A stretch of 64,000 nt of DNA from the NCBI RefSeq assembly GCF_029590555.1, contig NZ_CP081001.1:2046001-2110000 (forward strand), given 5' to 3'. The notes under the pieces were generated by a model, which was not told where the DNA came from, did not search any database, and saw only the letters and a program-made list of their open reading frames with translations. Position 1 is the stretch's first letter, and the number at the start of each line of letters is the position of its first letter. The translations under genes and the position numbers were made by a program. This document shows positions 26,542-34,766 of the stretch, in pieces. The DNA is from Sphingobium sp. V4 (GTDB lineage Bacteria > Pseudomonadota > Alphaproteobacteria > Sphingomonadales > Sphingomonadaceae).

Positions 26542-27704
26542 GCCAGCTTGCTCCACCCCATCCCCGGCGCGTGATGCTGCCGCGCCTCCGGGATCAGATC
26601 GCGCACCCGTCCGCAAAAATGGCGCAGCGCGACTTCCTGTTCGCTCAATGGACCGACGGTGAAGCTGGCCGACGCCATCCCCGCCTGCACCCGGCCGACC
26701 AGCTCCGTATCCTCGGCATTGACCTGCCGGTTGATCCGCCAGTTGAGGTAGCGCGCCGCTTTCATGTCCCGGCGGTCATCGGGCAGGGCGTAGCTGATCT
26801 CGCGGATCAGCGTCTGCGTCGGCGAAACCGGCAGCCACTGCATGAAATCGACCTGGTCGGGATAGATGTCGAAGGCGAAATTCGGCCAGAGCTTGAAATA
26901 GGTCCACAGCCGCTGCCGATCGGGCGGCAGGTGCGGCACCGGGGGCAGGAAATGCTGATAGGCGCGTTCGGACAGGTTTGCCGAAGGACGGTCCAGAATC
27001 GCCCCCCACATCTTGTCGGCATGGGGGGACGCCTCGACGCCATAGCCATCGCCCATCAGCCGTTTCAGCCCCGGATGCGCGACCGCGATATGCAGCCCGT
27101 CGGAATAATTGTCGCCGATATTCTTCCAGTTCACGGCCCGCGGCCGCACCGTCACCCGCCCCAGCGCGCGGAGGTCCGCGAAGCGATAGGGAGCGATGTC
27201 CTGTGCATAGGGCGCCATCATCTGCGCCACCGACGGCCCGCCATCATCCTCCAGCCGCACGAACAGGAAGCCCTGCCAGCTCTCCACCTCGACCGGGACC
27301 AGTCCATGATCGGCCAGGTCGAACCCCGCGCCATAGCTGGCCTTCATCGGCACGCCGGTCAGCCGCCCGTCCGTCTCATAGGTCCAGCCATGATAGGGAC
27401 AGACCAGCTTCTTCGCGCAGCCGCTGGCCTCATCGACGATCCGCGCGCCCCGGTGGCGGCAGACATTGGTGAAGCCGCGCACCACCCCGTCATCGCCGCG
27501 GATGATCAGCACGCTTTCGCCGATATAGTCCAGCCTTTGGAAATCGCCGGACGCGGCGAGGTCGCTTTCATGGGCGACGATCTGCCAGGACGGGCGGAAG
27601 ATGCGGTCCACCTCCACCCCGAAAAATTCGGCGTCGGCATAGGTCCAGGCCGGCAGGCTCCATCCCGCATCCGGGTCCGTCCGGTCTTGTCCCGCCTGCT
27701 CCAC
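26538..27704 (-). CDS. Rieske non-heme iron oxygenase, alpha subunit
   Basis: A 388-residue aromatic-ring-hydroxylating-type oxygenase. The N-terminal Rieske [2Fe-2S] domain has CRHRG and CPYHGWTY separated by the usual spacing. The catalytic domain has the mononuclear iron site around NYSDGLHIAVAHPGL (two His) with a later Asp. The best-known relatives with this overall layout act on quaternary amines or carboxylates as well as on aromatics, so substrate assignment is not possible here. No ferredoxin reductase gene is adjacent; the electron partner must be encoded elsewhere. It is first in a two-gene unit with the FAD oxidoreductase. Confidence 0.87.
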   Translation of the reverse strand: MEQAGQDRTDPDAGWSLPAWTYADAEFFGVEVDRIFRPSWQIVAHESDLAASGDFQRLDYIGESVLIIRGDDGVVRGFTNVCRHRGARIVDEASGCAKKLVCPYHGWTYETDGRLTGVPMKASYGAGFDLADHGLVPVEVESWQGFLFVRLEDDGGPSVAQMMAPYAQDIAPYRFADLRALGRVTVRPRAVNWKNIGDNYSDGLHIAVAHPGLKRLMGDGYGVEASPHADKMWGAILDRPSANLSERAYQHFLPPVPHLPPDRQRLWTYFKLWPNFAFDIYPDQVDFMQWLPVSPTQTLIREISYALPDDRRDMKAARYLNWRINRQVNAEDTELVGRVQAGMASASFTVGPLSEQEVALRHFCGRVRDLIPEARQHHAPGMGWSKLA

Positions 27705-27811
27705 CTGCGTCGCCCCTCAATTTTACGTATGTATAATATTAGGCGTGCAAAAAGTCGATTCAGCTGTCCATTTCGCTGTCATTTTTTTGCCCGTGGACCG
27801 CTGGCCGACGC

Positions 27812-28813
27812 TCATTCAGCGGGCGCAGGCTTTGCTTCGACCAGCGCCTGCGCGCCATAGCGCCGCGCCAGCAGGGCGCAGGCCATCAACTGGATCTGGT
27901 GGAAGATCATGATCGGCAGCAGGATCGGGCCGACCACGCTTGCCGGGAACAGCACGCCCGCGATCGGCACGCCCGACGCCAGGCTCTTCTTGGACCCGCA
28001 GAATTGCAGCACGATCGCGTCTTCCCGCGACAGGCCCAGCATCCGCCCCAGCGCCAGCGTGAAGAGCAGGATCACCGCCAGCATCGCGATGCCGATCCCC
28101 GCCAGCACCAGCAGTTCCTGGCTCGATACTGTCGACCATAGCCCCTCCACCACGGCGGCGGAGAAGGCGGCATAGACTACCAGCAATATCGACCCCCGGT
28201 CGACCCGACCCAGCATCGCCTTGTGCCGCGCCACGAATCCGCCGATCCACGGCCGCATCAGATGGCCGACGACGAAGGGCAGCAGCAATTGCAGCACGAT
28301 CCCCTCGATCGACGCGAGCGAGACCAGGCTCCCGCCCCCAACCCCGCTCCGCTGCATCAGCAGCGCGACCAGCAGAGGCGTCAGGAAAATGCCCAGCAGG
28401 TTGGAAAAGGAAGCGCTGACCACCGCCGCCGCCACATTGCCCCGCGCGATCGCGGTGAAGGCGATGGAGGATTGCACCGTCGATGGCAGCAGCGTCAGGA
28501 ACAACAGCCCGGCCCGCATGTCCGCGGGCACGAACCCGAATCGCGCCACGATCAGCCCCAGAATCGGGAAGGCGAGGAAGGTCGTGCCCAGCGTCGCCAG
28601 ATGCAGTTTCCACGCCCGCGCCCCGCTCCAGATCGCTTCGCGCGACAATTTGGCGCCGTGCAGGAAAAAAAGCAGCACGATGCCGGCATCCGCCACCGCG
28701 CCCGCAATATCGCCCCCCCGCCCCCGCGCCGGCAGGACCGACGCTAGGGCAACGGTCGCGACCAGCAGCAACAGGAAGGGATCGAGAGCTTGGCGCAGGC
28801 GGTTCATCATCAT
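27812..28813 (-). CDS. SBF-like bile acid:sodium symporter family transporter
   Basis: A 333-residue inner-membrane protein with about nine to ten hydrophobic segments, matching the YfeH/SBF_like family related to the SLC10 and ArsB/Acr3 group. Conserved-looking parts include LLFLTLLPSTVQSSIAFTAI and QFCGSKKSLASGVPIAGVLF, the crossover motif region. The true substrate is unknown. The frame runs far upstream, but that extension is antisense to the enoyl-CoA hydratase. I chose the first of three successive ATGs at 28813. Divergent from the hydratase gene, 96 bases between starts. Confidence 0.85.
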   Translation of the reverse strand: MMMNRLRQALDPFLLLLVATVALASVLPARGRGGDIAGAVADAGIVLLFFLHGAKLSREAIWSGARAWKLHLATLGTTFLAFPILGLIVARFGFVPADMRAGLLFLTLLPSTVQSSIAFTAIARGNVAAAVVSASFSNLLGIFLTPLLVALLMQRSGVGGGSLVSLASIEGIVLQLLLPFVVGHLMRPWIGGFVARHKAMLGRVDRGSILLVVYAAFSAAVVEGLWSTVSSQELLVLAGIGIAMLAVILLFTLALGRMLGLSREDAIVLQFCGSKKSLASGVPIAGVLFPASVVGPILLPIMIFHQIQLMACALLARRYGAQALVEAKPAPAE

Positions 28814-28909
28814 GTCCGGGCGATCGGCGATATCGCGAGGGGGATAGACGGGGCGCCCGGCCTGCGCCAACAACTTCCCCTTGTGCATAGACAAGGAGAG
28901 GCTGCCGCC

Positions 28910-29668
28910 ATGAGCGAGCATATCGCGATCATCGAGGACCAGGGCATCATCGAAATCCACATCGACCGCGCCGACAAGAAGAACGCGCTGACCGGCCCCA
29001 TGTATCGCGCCATGACCGCCGCTCTGGCCGATGCCTCCGCCCGCGCGGACATCGGCGCAGTGCTGTTCGCGGGCCGGGGCGACGCCTTCTGCGCGGGCAA
29101 CGACCTCAAGGATTTCATGGCCGGGCCGGAGGGCGGCGCGGCCGCCTTCGACTTCATCCGCGCCATCGCCGCCTTCGACAAGCCGATCGTCGCCGCTGTC
29201 CAGGGGCTGGCCGTGGGCGTCGGCACGACGATGCTGTTCCACTGCGACCTGGTCTATGCCGCCCCCGACGCGCGCTTCGTCATGCCCTTCGTCAATCTGG
29301 GCATCGTGCCCGAAGCCGGCTCCAGCCTGCTCGCGCCCGCAACCATGGGCCATGCCAAGGCGGCGGCGATGCTGCTGCTGGGCGAACCGATGGACGCCGA
29401 CAGCGCCGATCGCGCCGGCCTCGTCACCGCGATCGTGCCCGGCGACGCCCTGCTCGACCATGCTCGCTCCAAGGCGACGGCGCTGATGCGCAAGCCGCCC
29501 CAGGCGCTCGCCGCCACGCGCCGCCTGATGAAGGGCGATCCTGCCGCGCTGACCGCCCGGATCGAGGAGGAAGCCCGCCTGTTCCGCCAAACCCTCGCCT
29601 CTCCGGAAGCCCAGGAAGCCTTCGCCGCCTTCTTCGAAAAACGCGCCCCGGTGTTCCGGCGGGGCTAA
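28910..29668 (+). CDS. Enoyl-CoA hydratase/isomerase family protein
   Basis: A 252-residue crotonase-fold enzyme: IHIDRADKKNALTGPMYRAM, oxyanion-hole loop FCAGNDLKDFMAG, and GLAVGVGTTMLFHCDLVYA, with FVNLGIVPEAGSS carrying the acidic catalytic position. It probably hydrates or isomerises an acyl-CoA in degradation; the chain specificity cannot be read from sequence. AAGGAGAGG precedes the ATG. Its stop codon overlaps the stop of the convergent DMT transporter. Confidence 0.88.
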   Translation: MSEHIAIIEDQGIIEIHIDRADKKNALTGPMYRAMTAALADASARADIGAVLFAGRGDAFCAGNDLKDFMAGPEGGAAAFDFIRAIAAFDKPIVAAVQGLAVGVGTTMLFHCDLVYAAPDARFVMPFVNLGIVPEAGSSLLAPATMGHAKAAAMLLLGEPMDADSADRAGLVTAIVPGDALLDHARSKATALMRKPPQALAATRRLMKGDPAALTARIEEEARLFRQTLASPEAQEAFAAFFEKRAPVFRRG

Positions 29669-30519
29669 TCCGGCTTCCGCCCGAAGCGGATCTCGCTCAC
29701 GATCACCGCCGCGACGATCAGCAACCCGCCCAGCAGCGCCATGGGCGGCAGCCGCTCGCCCGCGATGCGGCCGATGATCCCGGCCCATACCGGCTCGCCC
29801 GCATAGATCAGCGTCGCCCGCGTCGGCGACACGCTGCGCTGCGCCCAGTTCATGACGAACTGGATCAGCGCCGTCATGGCCCCCAGGCCGCAGGCCGACA
29901 GCAGCACCGTCCAGGAAAAGGGCGGCACGCTCTCCCCCGCCGGAACCATGCAGGCGAAGGCGAGCAGGGCCGTCACCGCCAGCTGCACCAGAGTCACCCG
30001 CGCGACATCGACCTTGCCCGCCCACAGGCTGATGAAGATGATCTCCAGCGCGATCGCCAGCGTGCTGACCAATGTCAGCGCCTCACCCTTGCCCAGGGCC
30101 AGCCCCTCGCCCGGCGCGGCGATCAGCATCAGGCCGATGAAGGCCAGCGCCACACCGATCCAGCTCGCCAGACGAGGCGGCCGCCGCAGGATGATCCATT
30201 GCAGGATGGGCACCAGCGGCACATAGGCGGCGGTGATGAAGGCGGACGTGCTGCTGCTGATCGTCTGCAATCCCCAGGTCTGGAGCGAATAGCCGACGAA
30301 AATGCCGACCCCGATCATCAGCCCCGCCAGCAACTCCCGCGCAGTCAGCCCGCGGAGCGCCGGCAGGGCGAAGGGCAGCGCCATCAGCGCCGCAGTACCG
30401 AACCGCAGGCCGACGAAGAAGAACGGCCCGGTCATCTGCACGGCATTATGGACGATCAGGAAGGTGCCGCCCCACAGGATCGTCACGCCGATGAGCGCAA
30501 GTTCGGGGCGGCCGATCAT
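29665..30519 (-). CDS. DMT-superfamily (EamA) exporter
   Basis: A 284-residue inner-membrane protein with ten predicted hydrophobic helices in two EamA repeats (about 1-140 and 145-284); ELALIGVTILWGGTFLIVHN opens the first. RhaT/YdcZ-type drug/metabolite exporters of this length typically efflux metabolites or amino acids. I chose the ATG at 30519, which puts the first helix right at the N-terminus and has GGAA upstream; the frame opens earlier but that portion covers the operator. Divergent from an XRE-cupin regulator that very likely controls it. Confidence 0.88.
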   Translation of the reverse strand: MIGRPELALIGVTILWGGTFLIVHNAVQMTGPFFFVGLRFGTAALMALPFALPALRGLTARELLAGLMIGVGIFVGYSLQTWGLQTISSSTSAFITAAYVPLVPILQWIILRRPPRLASWIGVALAFIGLMLIAAPGEGLALGKGEALTLVSTLAIALEIIFISLWAGKVDVARVTLVQLAVTALLAFACMVPAGESVPPFSWTVLLSACGLGAMTALIQFVMNWAQRSVSPTRATLIYAGEPVWAGIIGRIAGERLPPMALLGGLLIVAAVIVSEIRFGRKPD

Positions 30520-30538
30520 CAGGTGGTTCCGGCCGGGC

Positions 30539-30567
30539 TTGTCCAGGGCAGCATTGTGCAACATAAT
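30539..30567 (+). promoter_or_regulatory. Promoter of the XRE-cupin regulator gene
   Basis: TTGTCC (30539-30544), 17-base spacer, CATAAT (30562-30567). The -10 box lies inside the palindromic operator. Transcription would start about 6 to 8 bases downstream, leaving at most a few bases before the ATG at 30580, so the mRNA may be leaderless. Confidence 0.55.
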
Positions 30568-30573
30568 GCACAA
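30554..30573. promoter_or_regulatory. Perfect inverted-repeat operator between DMT exporter and regulator
   Basis: TTGTGCA-ACATAA-TGCACAA: a perfect 7-base inverted repeat with a 6-base centre, between divergent genes. A third half-site-like TTGCACA lies at 30592-30598 just inside the regulator gene. Position over the -10 box suggests autorepression and control of the exporter. Confidence 0.75.
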
Positions 30574-30579
30574 CGCCCT

Positions 30580-31179
30580 ATGAGCACTATATTGCACAGT
30601 CAAGATGCGCCGGCGCCAGCCGATGCCCCGGAACGCCCCGACGTACTGGCCCATGTCGCCGGTAATGTTCGTGCGTTCCGCATCGAACGCGGCTTCAGCC
30701 AGGAGGCGCTGGCGGCGCTGGCCGGGGTCAGCCGACGGATGATTTCCGGTATAGAAAGCGGCGAGGCCAATGTGAGCCTCTCGACGCTTGACAGGCTCGC
30801 GCAGGCGCTGGGAGTCAGTTTCTCAGCGCTGGTCCGCCCGTCCGGGATGCGCGACAACAGCCGCATCGACACTCTCGCCTGGCGCGGCGGCAACCCCGAC
30901 AGCCGCGCCACCTTGCTCGGCACCGTGCCCGCCACGCGGGAAGCGGAACTCTGGACCTGGTCCCTGGGTGTGGGTGAAACCTATCGAGCCGAGGCCGACG
31001 CCGCCAACTGGCATGAAATGCTCTATGTGGTGGAAGGCGCGTTGACGGTGGAGATGGAAGGGGCGACGCCCAGGAAGGTGACGGCCGGCGACTTCCTGAT
31101 CTTCAGCAGCGACCGCCCCTATCGCTTCGCCAATCATGGAACGACGCCGGTCCGCTTCGTCCGCAATGTCGTCTTCTGA
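30580..31179 (+). CDS. XRE-family regulator with C-terminal cupin domain
   Basis: A 199-residue DNA-binding protein. The N-terminal helix-turn-helix (about residues 26-85) contains GFSQEALAALAGVSRRMISG followed by ESGEANVSLSTLDRLAQALG; the C-terminal cupin (about 120-199) has the sensing beta-barrel with NWHEMLYVVEGALTVEMEG and KVTAGDFLIFSSDRPYRFAN. Regulators of this type commonly sense a small molecule via the cupin and control a divergent transporter or catabolic gene. No Shine-Dalgarno fits before the ATG; a leaderless transcript is likely. Confidence 0.88.
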   Translation: MSTILHSQDAPAPADAPERPDVLAHVAGNVRAFRIERGFSQEALAALAGVSRRMISGIESGEANVSLSTLDRLAQALGVSFSALVRPSGMRDNSRIDTLAWRGGNPDSRATLLGTVPATREAELWTWSLGVGETYRAEADAANWHEMLYVVEGALTVEMEGATPRKVTAGDFLIFSSDRPYRFANHGTTPVRFVRNVVF

Positions 31180-31188
31180 CGTTGCTTC

Positions 31189-31206
31189 TGACGCCAGCGG
31201 GCGTCA
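31189..31206. terminator. Hairpin between convergent genes, possible bidirectional terminator
   Basis: TGACGCC-AGCG-GGCGTCA, a perfect seven-base-pair stem with a four-base loop, between the regulator stop and the convergent lipoprotein gene. It lacks a clear T-run, so termination is inferred from position only. Confidence 0.35.
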
Positions 31207-31213
31207 TCCAGCC

Positions 31214-31528
31214 TCATTCATTCCTGAGATCGCTGCCTGCCTTCTCCAGCGATTCGCCGACATCCCGCTTCGCTTCGCCTGCCTCGCGCCTGGCGTCATC
31301 CGCCGCCTCGTCTGTCGCGGCTCCGATTCTGTCGGCGCCATTGTCAATCGCCCGGCCTGCATCCTCAAGCCCATTGTCGATCTTCGCGCCGGCACGGTCG
31401 ACCGCGCTGGTCACGTCGTTGCCGATCGCCGATCCGGCATTTTCCAGATTGTCCTGCGCCTTTTCCGAGCAGGCGGACAGGCCGGCCGCAGCCAGCACTG
31501 TCAGCCCGGCGAGAAGGGATTTACGCAT
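31214..31528 (-). CDS. Small lipoprotein with helical repeats
   Basis: 104 residues: signal peptide with lipobox LAAAGLSAC (Cys near residue 20), then a highly charged, Ala/Asp/Gly-rich segment with an irregular repeat of about 11 residues (AGSAIGNDVTS, AGAKIDNGLED, AGRAIDNGADR and similar). Repeats like this form amphipathic helices in stress-related hydrophilin/apolipophorin-like proteins, but no function is known. AAGAGGAG lies upstream of the ATG. Monocistronic, convergent with the XRE-cupin gene. Confidence 0.8.
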   Translation of the reverse strand: MRKSLLAGLTVLAAAGLSACSEKAQDNLENAGSAIGNDVTSAVDRAGAKIDNGLEDAGRAIDNGADRIGAATDEAADDARREAGEAKRDVGESLEKAGSDLRNE

Positions 31529-31600
31529 ATTTGGCTCCTCTTGCGCGTATCGTGGAGCCGCTTAAAGCGCAGGAATGACGATAAGGTTGCGTCAGGGCAA

Positions 31601-32110
31601 TCACCCCCCGCGCAGGCCGAACACCATGGATCGATCGCCTTCGGGGATCAGCCCTTCGAGCACGCGCCAAAAACCGGTGACGGACCCCTGCCCCGCCTGG
31701 GCATAGGCCGCCGCCATCTTCTCGCGCAGCGCGCGGAACAGGTCCGCCTCCAGCGCCTTTCCGGCCGGGCTGAGCCGCAGCAATTTCTGCCGCCGGTCGC
31801 TCGGCCCCGTCCGCGTCTCGATATAGCCGCGCTCGACCAGGTCGTTCAGCACCCGCCCCAGCGACTGTTTGGTGATCGCCAGCAGCCGCAGCAATTCCTT
31901 GACCGTGAGGTCAGGCTGGCGCGAAATGAAATAGAGCGCGCGATGATGCGCCCGCCCCAGCCCTTGCGCCGCAAGCCCCTCGTCGATCGAACGGGTGAGC
32001 GCGGAATAGCCGAAATAGAGCATCTCGATCCCCCGCCTGATCTCATCCTCGCGCAGGAAGAGCGGGGAGGCAGGGGAAATCTGGGTGGAAGGCGCGTTGG
32101 AAACCGACAT
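31601..32110 (-). CDS. MarR-family transcriptional regulator
   Basis: 169 residues with a winged-helix domain (about residues 40-130): LTVKELLRLLAITKQSLGRV is the recognition helix region and ETRTGPSDRRQKLLRLSPAG the wing with the invariant Asp-Arg-Arg. MarR dimers usually repress a neighbouring gene and respond to phenolic or other small ligands. I chose the second ATG (MSVSNAPS); the frame opens 12 codons upstream. No divergent target gene is adjacent; the tRNA-Gln lies upstream. Confidence 0.85.
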   Translation of the reverse strand: MSVSNAPSTQISPASPLFLREDEIRRGIEMLYFGYSALTRSIDEGLAAQGLGRAHHRALYFISRQPDLTVKELLRLLAITKQSLGRVLNDLVERGYIETRTGPSDRRQKLLRLSPAGKALEADLFRALREKMAAAYAQAGQGSVTGFWRVLEGLIPEGDRSMVFGLRGG

Positions 32111-32235
32111 GGGGGGCTTATGATCCGGCGAAAGGGCGAAACGCATATTGGCGTCATCAAACTAGCATGACTAGGCTTTCCTTTCGCCGATCACACGTTA
32201 TATGGCGGTCCGCGTCGACGATCCGTCGACCCTGC

Positions 32236-32310
32236 TGGGGCGTAGCCAAGCGGTAAGGCAGCGGTTTTTGGTACCGCCATGCGGAGGTTCGAATCCTCCC
32301 GCCCCAGCCA
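32236..32310 (+). tRNA. tRNA-Gln (TTG anticodon)
   Basis: Cloverleaf seen directly: acceptor TGGGGCG/CGCCCCA with encoded CCA, D-arm GCCAAGCGGTAAGGC, anticodon arm GCGGT-TTTTGGT-ACCGC giving anticodon TTG, and T-arm GGAGG-TTCGAAT-CCTCC. It sits between the MarR gene and pyrB; open frames reading through it are spurious. Confidence 0.97.
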
Positions 32311-32372
32311 GTTTCCCGACCATCCTTCCGCCACCTTGCCCTCCCCGCGACGCTGGCCTAAAGGCTCGGCTC

Positions 32373-33383
32373 ATGCCCGACATCTTCATTCCCGACGCGT
32401 CGCCCCAGTCCCCCGGACCGGAGTTGACCGGCAAGGCGCTGTTCCCGCATCGGCACCTGCTTTCGATCGCCGATCTCAAACCCTGGGAAATCCGCTTCCT
32501 GCTCGATGAGGCCGAACATTGGGCGCAGGCCAACAAAGGCCGCGCGCGCAAGCATGATGACCGGCTGGCGGGCATGACCCAGATCAACGCCTTCTTCGAA
32601 AACAGCACCCGCACATTGCTGTCGTTCGAGATCGCCGGCAAGCGGATGGGCGCCGATGTCGTCAACATGCACGCGGGCCAGTCCAGCGTGAAGAAGGGCG
32701 AGACGCTGATCGACACCGCCATGACCCTGAACGCCATGGCCGCCGACGTCATCGTCATCCGCCATGCCAGTTCAGGCGCGGTGGCGCTGATCGCGGACAA
32801 GGTCGACTGCCCGGTCCTCAATGCGGGCGACGGCTGGCACCAGCACCCGACCCAGGCGCTGCTCGACGCGCTCACCATCCGCCGCCGCAAGGGCGGGTTC
32901 GAAGGACTGGTGGTCGCCATCTGCGGCGACGTGCTGCACAGCCGCGTGGCGCGTTCGAACATGCTCTGCCTCGCCGCGCTGGGCGCGCAGGTGCGCGCGG
33001 TCGCCCCGCCCACGCTGCTGCCGCCGGAGGTAGAGATGCTGGGCGCGACACCCTATACCCGCATGGACGACGGGCTGGATGGCGCCGACGTGGTAATGAT
33101 GCTGCGCCTCCAGAACGAGCGTATGGATGGCGCCTTCATCCCGTCGGCCCGTGAATATCATGCCCTCTACGGCCTGACCCCCGAGCGGCTCGCCATTGCG
33201 AAACCCGACGCGCTGGTCATGCACCCCGGCCCCATGAACCGGGGCGTGGAGATCAGCAGCACCGTGGCCGACCATCCCGAACGATCGGCGATCACCGAGC
33301 AGGTGGCGATGGGCGTCGCGGTACGCATGGCCTGTCTGGACGTGCTGACGCGCGGTGCGCGCGGCGTGGAGGGATGGGCTTGA
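32373..33383 (+). CDS. pyrB: Aspartate carbamoyltransferase catalytic subunit
   Basis: Second step of pyrimidine synthesis. 336 residues with the carbamoyl-phosphate loop [13 protein letters not shown], the [13 protein letters not shown] segment, and [15 protein letters not shown] set the start at the ATG giving [10 protein letters not shown]; the open frame continues upstream but passes through the tRNA gene. The dihydroorotase-like gene follows, 105 bases on. That gap holds a near-duplicate of the pyrB tail (GGAGGGATGGGCTTGA at 33369 and GGAGGGATGAGCTTGA at 33400). Confidence 0.96.
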   Translation: MPDIFIPDASPQSPGPELTGKALFPHRHLLSIADLKPWEIRFLLDEAEHWAQANKGRARKHDDRLAGMTQINAFFENSTRTLLSFEIAGKRMGADVVNMHAGQSSVKKGETLIDTAMTLNAMAADVIVIRHASSGAVALIADKVDCPVLNAGDGWHQHPTQALLDALTIRRRKGGFEGLVVAICGDVLHSRVARSNMLCLAALGAQVRAVAPPTLLPPEVEMLGATPYTRMDDGLDGADVVMMLRLQNERMDGAFIPSAREYHALYGLTPERLAIAKPDALVMHPGPMNRGVEISSTVADHPERSAITEQVAMGVAVRMACLDVLTRGARGVEGWA

Positions 33384-33488
33384 CCATCTCGACGAACAAG
33401 CTGGAGGGATGAGCTTGATGGCTCCGAACAATTCTTCTCGTCCTTGCCGCCTGCGCGGGGATGACCTTGTCCATAAGAGGTGCGGCGC

Positions 33489-34712
33489 GTGACGAAGATC
33501 GCCATCATCAACGGCCAGCTGGCCGATCCGGCGGCCGATGCGCTCACGCCCGGCGCCGTGCTGATCGAAGGCGACCGGATCGTCGCCAGCGGCGCGATCC
33601 ACGTCCCATCCGATGCAGAACAGGTGGATGCGCAGGGGCTGGTGGTCGCGCCCGGCCTGATCGACCTCGGCGTCTTCGCCACCGACAAGCCGGCCTTCCA
33701 TTTCGGCGGCATCACCCGCGCGGCGCTGATGCCCGACCAGCGCGCCCCGCTGGACGAGGTTGGCCTGATCCGGCAGGCGGCGCGCGCGGGCAAGCCCGAT
33801 TTCTGGGTCCACCCGATCGCGGCGGCGACTCGTGGCCTTCAGGGTGCCGAAATGGCGGAGATCGGCCTGATGCAGGCGGCGGGCGCGAAGGCAGTCGGCA
33901 CCGGCCGCCAGTGGATCGCCGATTCGGGCGTGATGCTGCGCGTCCTGTCCTATGCCAGCGGCCTCGGCCTTACCCTGATCGCCCATGCCGAGGATAGCGG
34001 CCTGACCGCCAAGGCCGTGGCGACCAGCGGCGAGACCGCGACGCGCCTCGGCCTGCCCCATGCCCCGGCCTGCGCCGAAGCGATGGCGATCGCGCGCGAC
34101 ATCATGCTGGTGCGCGAAACCGGCGCGTCGATCCATTTCCGGCTGGTGACGACGAAGGCGGGTTTCGACCTGATCCGCGCGGCCAAGGCGGAGGGACTGA
34201 AGGTCACCTGCGGCATCAGCCCCGCCTATCTTTTCCTCAACGATCAGGCGGCGACCGACTTTCGGACCTTCGCCCGCCTGTCGCCGCCGCTGCGGTCCGA
34301 AACCGACCGGCAGGCCAGCCTGGCCGCGGTCGCCGACGGGACGGTCGATGTCATTACCTCCAGCCACGACCCGCGCGGGCCGGAAGACAAGCGCCTGCCC
34401 TTCGCCGACGCCGCGCCCGGCATGGCGGGGGCGGAAACACTGCTGGCCCTGTCGCTCAACCTGGTGCGCGACGGGCATGTGACGATCAACCGGCTGATGA
34501 CGCTGCTCTGCGCCAATCCGGCGCGCATCCTGGGCGTCAATGCCGGCAGCTTCGCTGCGGGGAGCGCCGCCGACCTGATCTTCATCGATCCCGACACGCC
34601 CTGGATCGTGGATTCGGGCAAGATGGCGGCCGCCGCGGGCAATACGCCCTTCGACCGGCTGCCGGTGCAGGGCCGCGCGCGGCGGATCATGAAGGGCGGC
34701 GCATTCCTTTAG
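33489..34712 (+). CDS. Dihydroorotase-like protein lacking metal ligands
   Basis: A 407-residue amidohydrolase-fold protein paired with pyrB. Overall sequence is that of the class I DHOase group, ending in a typical composite-domain (LLCANPARILGV, AADLIFIDPDTPW). But the N-terminal His-x-His metal motif, normally PGLIDxHVH, reads PGLIDLGVFATDKP, and the late catalytic Asp motif reads ITSSHDPRG in place of the usual TDHAPH. One His is kept (IAHAED). It therefore looks like the non-catalytic PyrC'/PyrX type that stabilises PyrB. AGAGG fits the GTG at 33489, better than the GTG at 33480. It is likely cotranscribed with pyrB. Confidence 0.88.
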   Translation: MTKIAIINGQLADPAADALTPGAVLIEGDRIVASGAIHVPSDAEQVDAQGLVVAPGLIDLGVFATDKPAFHFGGITRAALMPDQRAPLDEVGLIRQAARAGKPDFWVHPIAAATRGLQGAEMAEIGLMQAAGAKAVGTGRQWIADSGVMLRVLSYASGLGLTLIAHAEDSGLTAKAVATSGETATRLGLPHAPACAEAMAIARDIMLVRETGASIHFRLVTTKAGFDLIRAAKAEGLKVTCGISPAYLFLNDQAATDFRTFARLSPPLRSETDRQASLAAVADGTVDVITSSHDPRGPEDKRLPFADAAPGMAGAETLLALSLNLVRDGHVTINRLMTLLCANPARILGVNAGSFAAGSAADLIFIDPDTPWIVDSGKMAAAAGNTPFDRLPVQGRARRIMKGGAFL

Positions 34713-34734
34713 CCGCTTTCCCGGGTGAGAATAG

Positions 34735-34759
34735 GGGCGGCCTGACGGATCAGCCGCCC
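34735..34759. terminator. Hairpin between convergent genes
   Basis: GGGCGGC-CTGA-CGGA-TCAG-CCGCCC forms a ten-base-pair stem with one bulged C and a four-base loop, between the convergent dihydroorotase-like gene and the racemase gene. Flanking T-runs are weak; it probably ends transcripts from both sides. Confidence 0.5.
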
Positions 34760-34766
34760 GCCACCC

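Noticed and set aside
27812..30025. Apparent 737-residue fusion on the minus strand
   Set aside because: Only the C-terminal 333 residues form the SBF transporter; the rest is antisense to the enoyl-CoA hydratase.
32202..32372. N-terminal extension of pyrB
   Set aside because: The extension reads through a complete tRNA-Gln gene; the ATG at 32373 gives a normal N-terminus.
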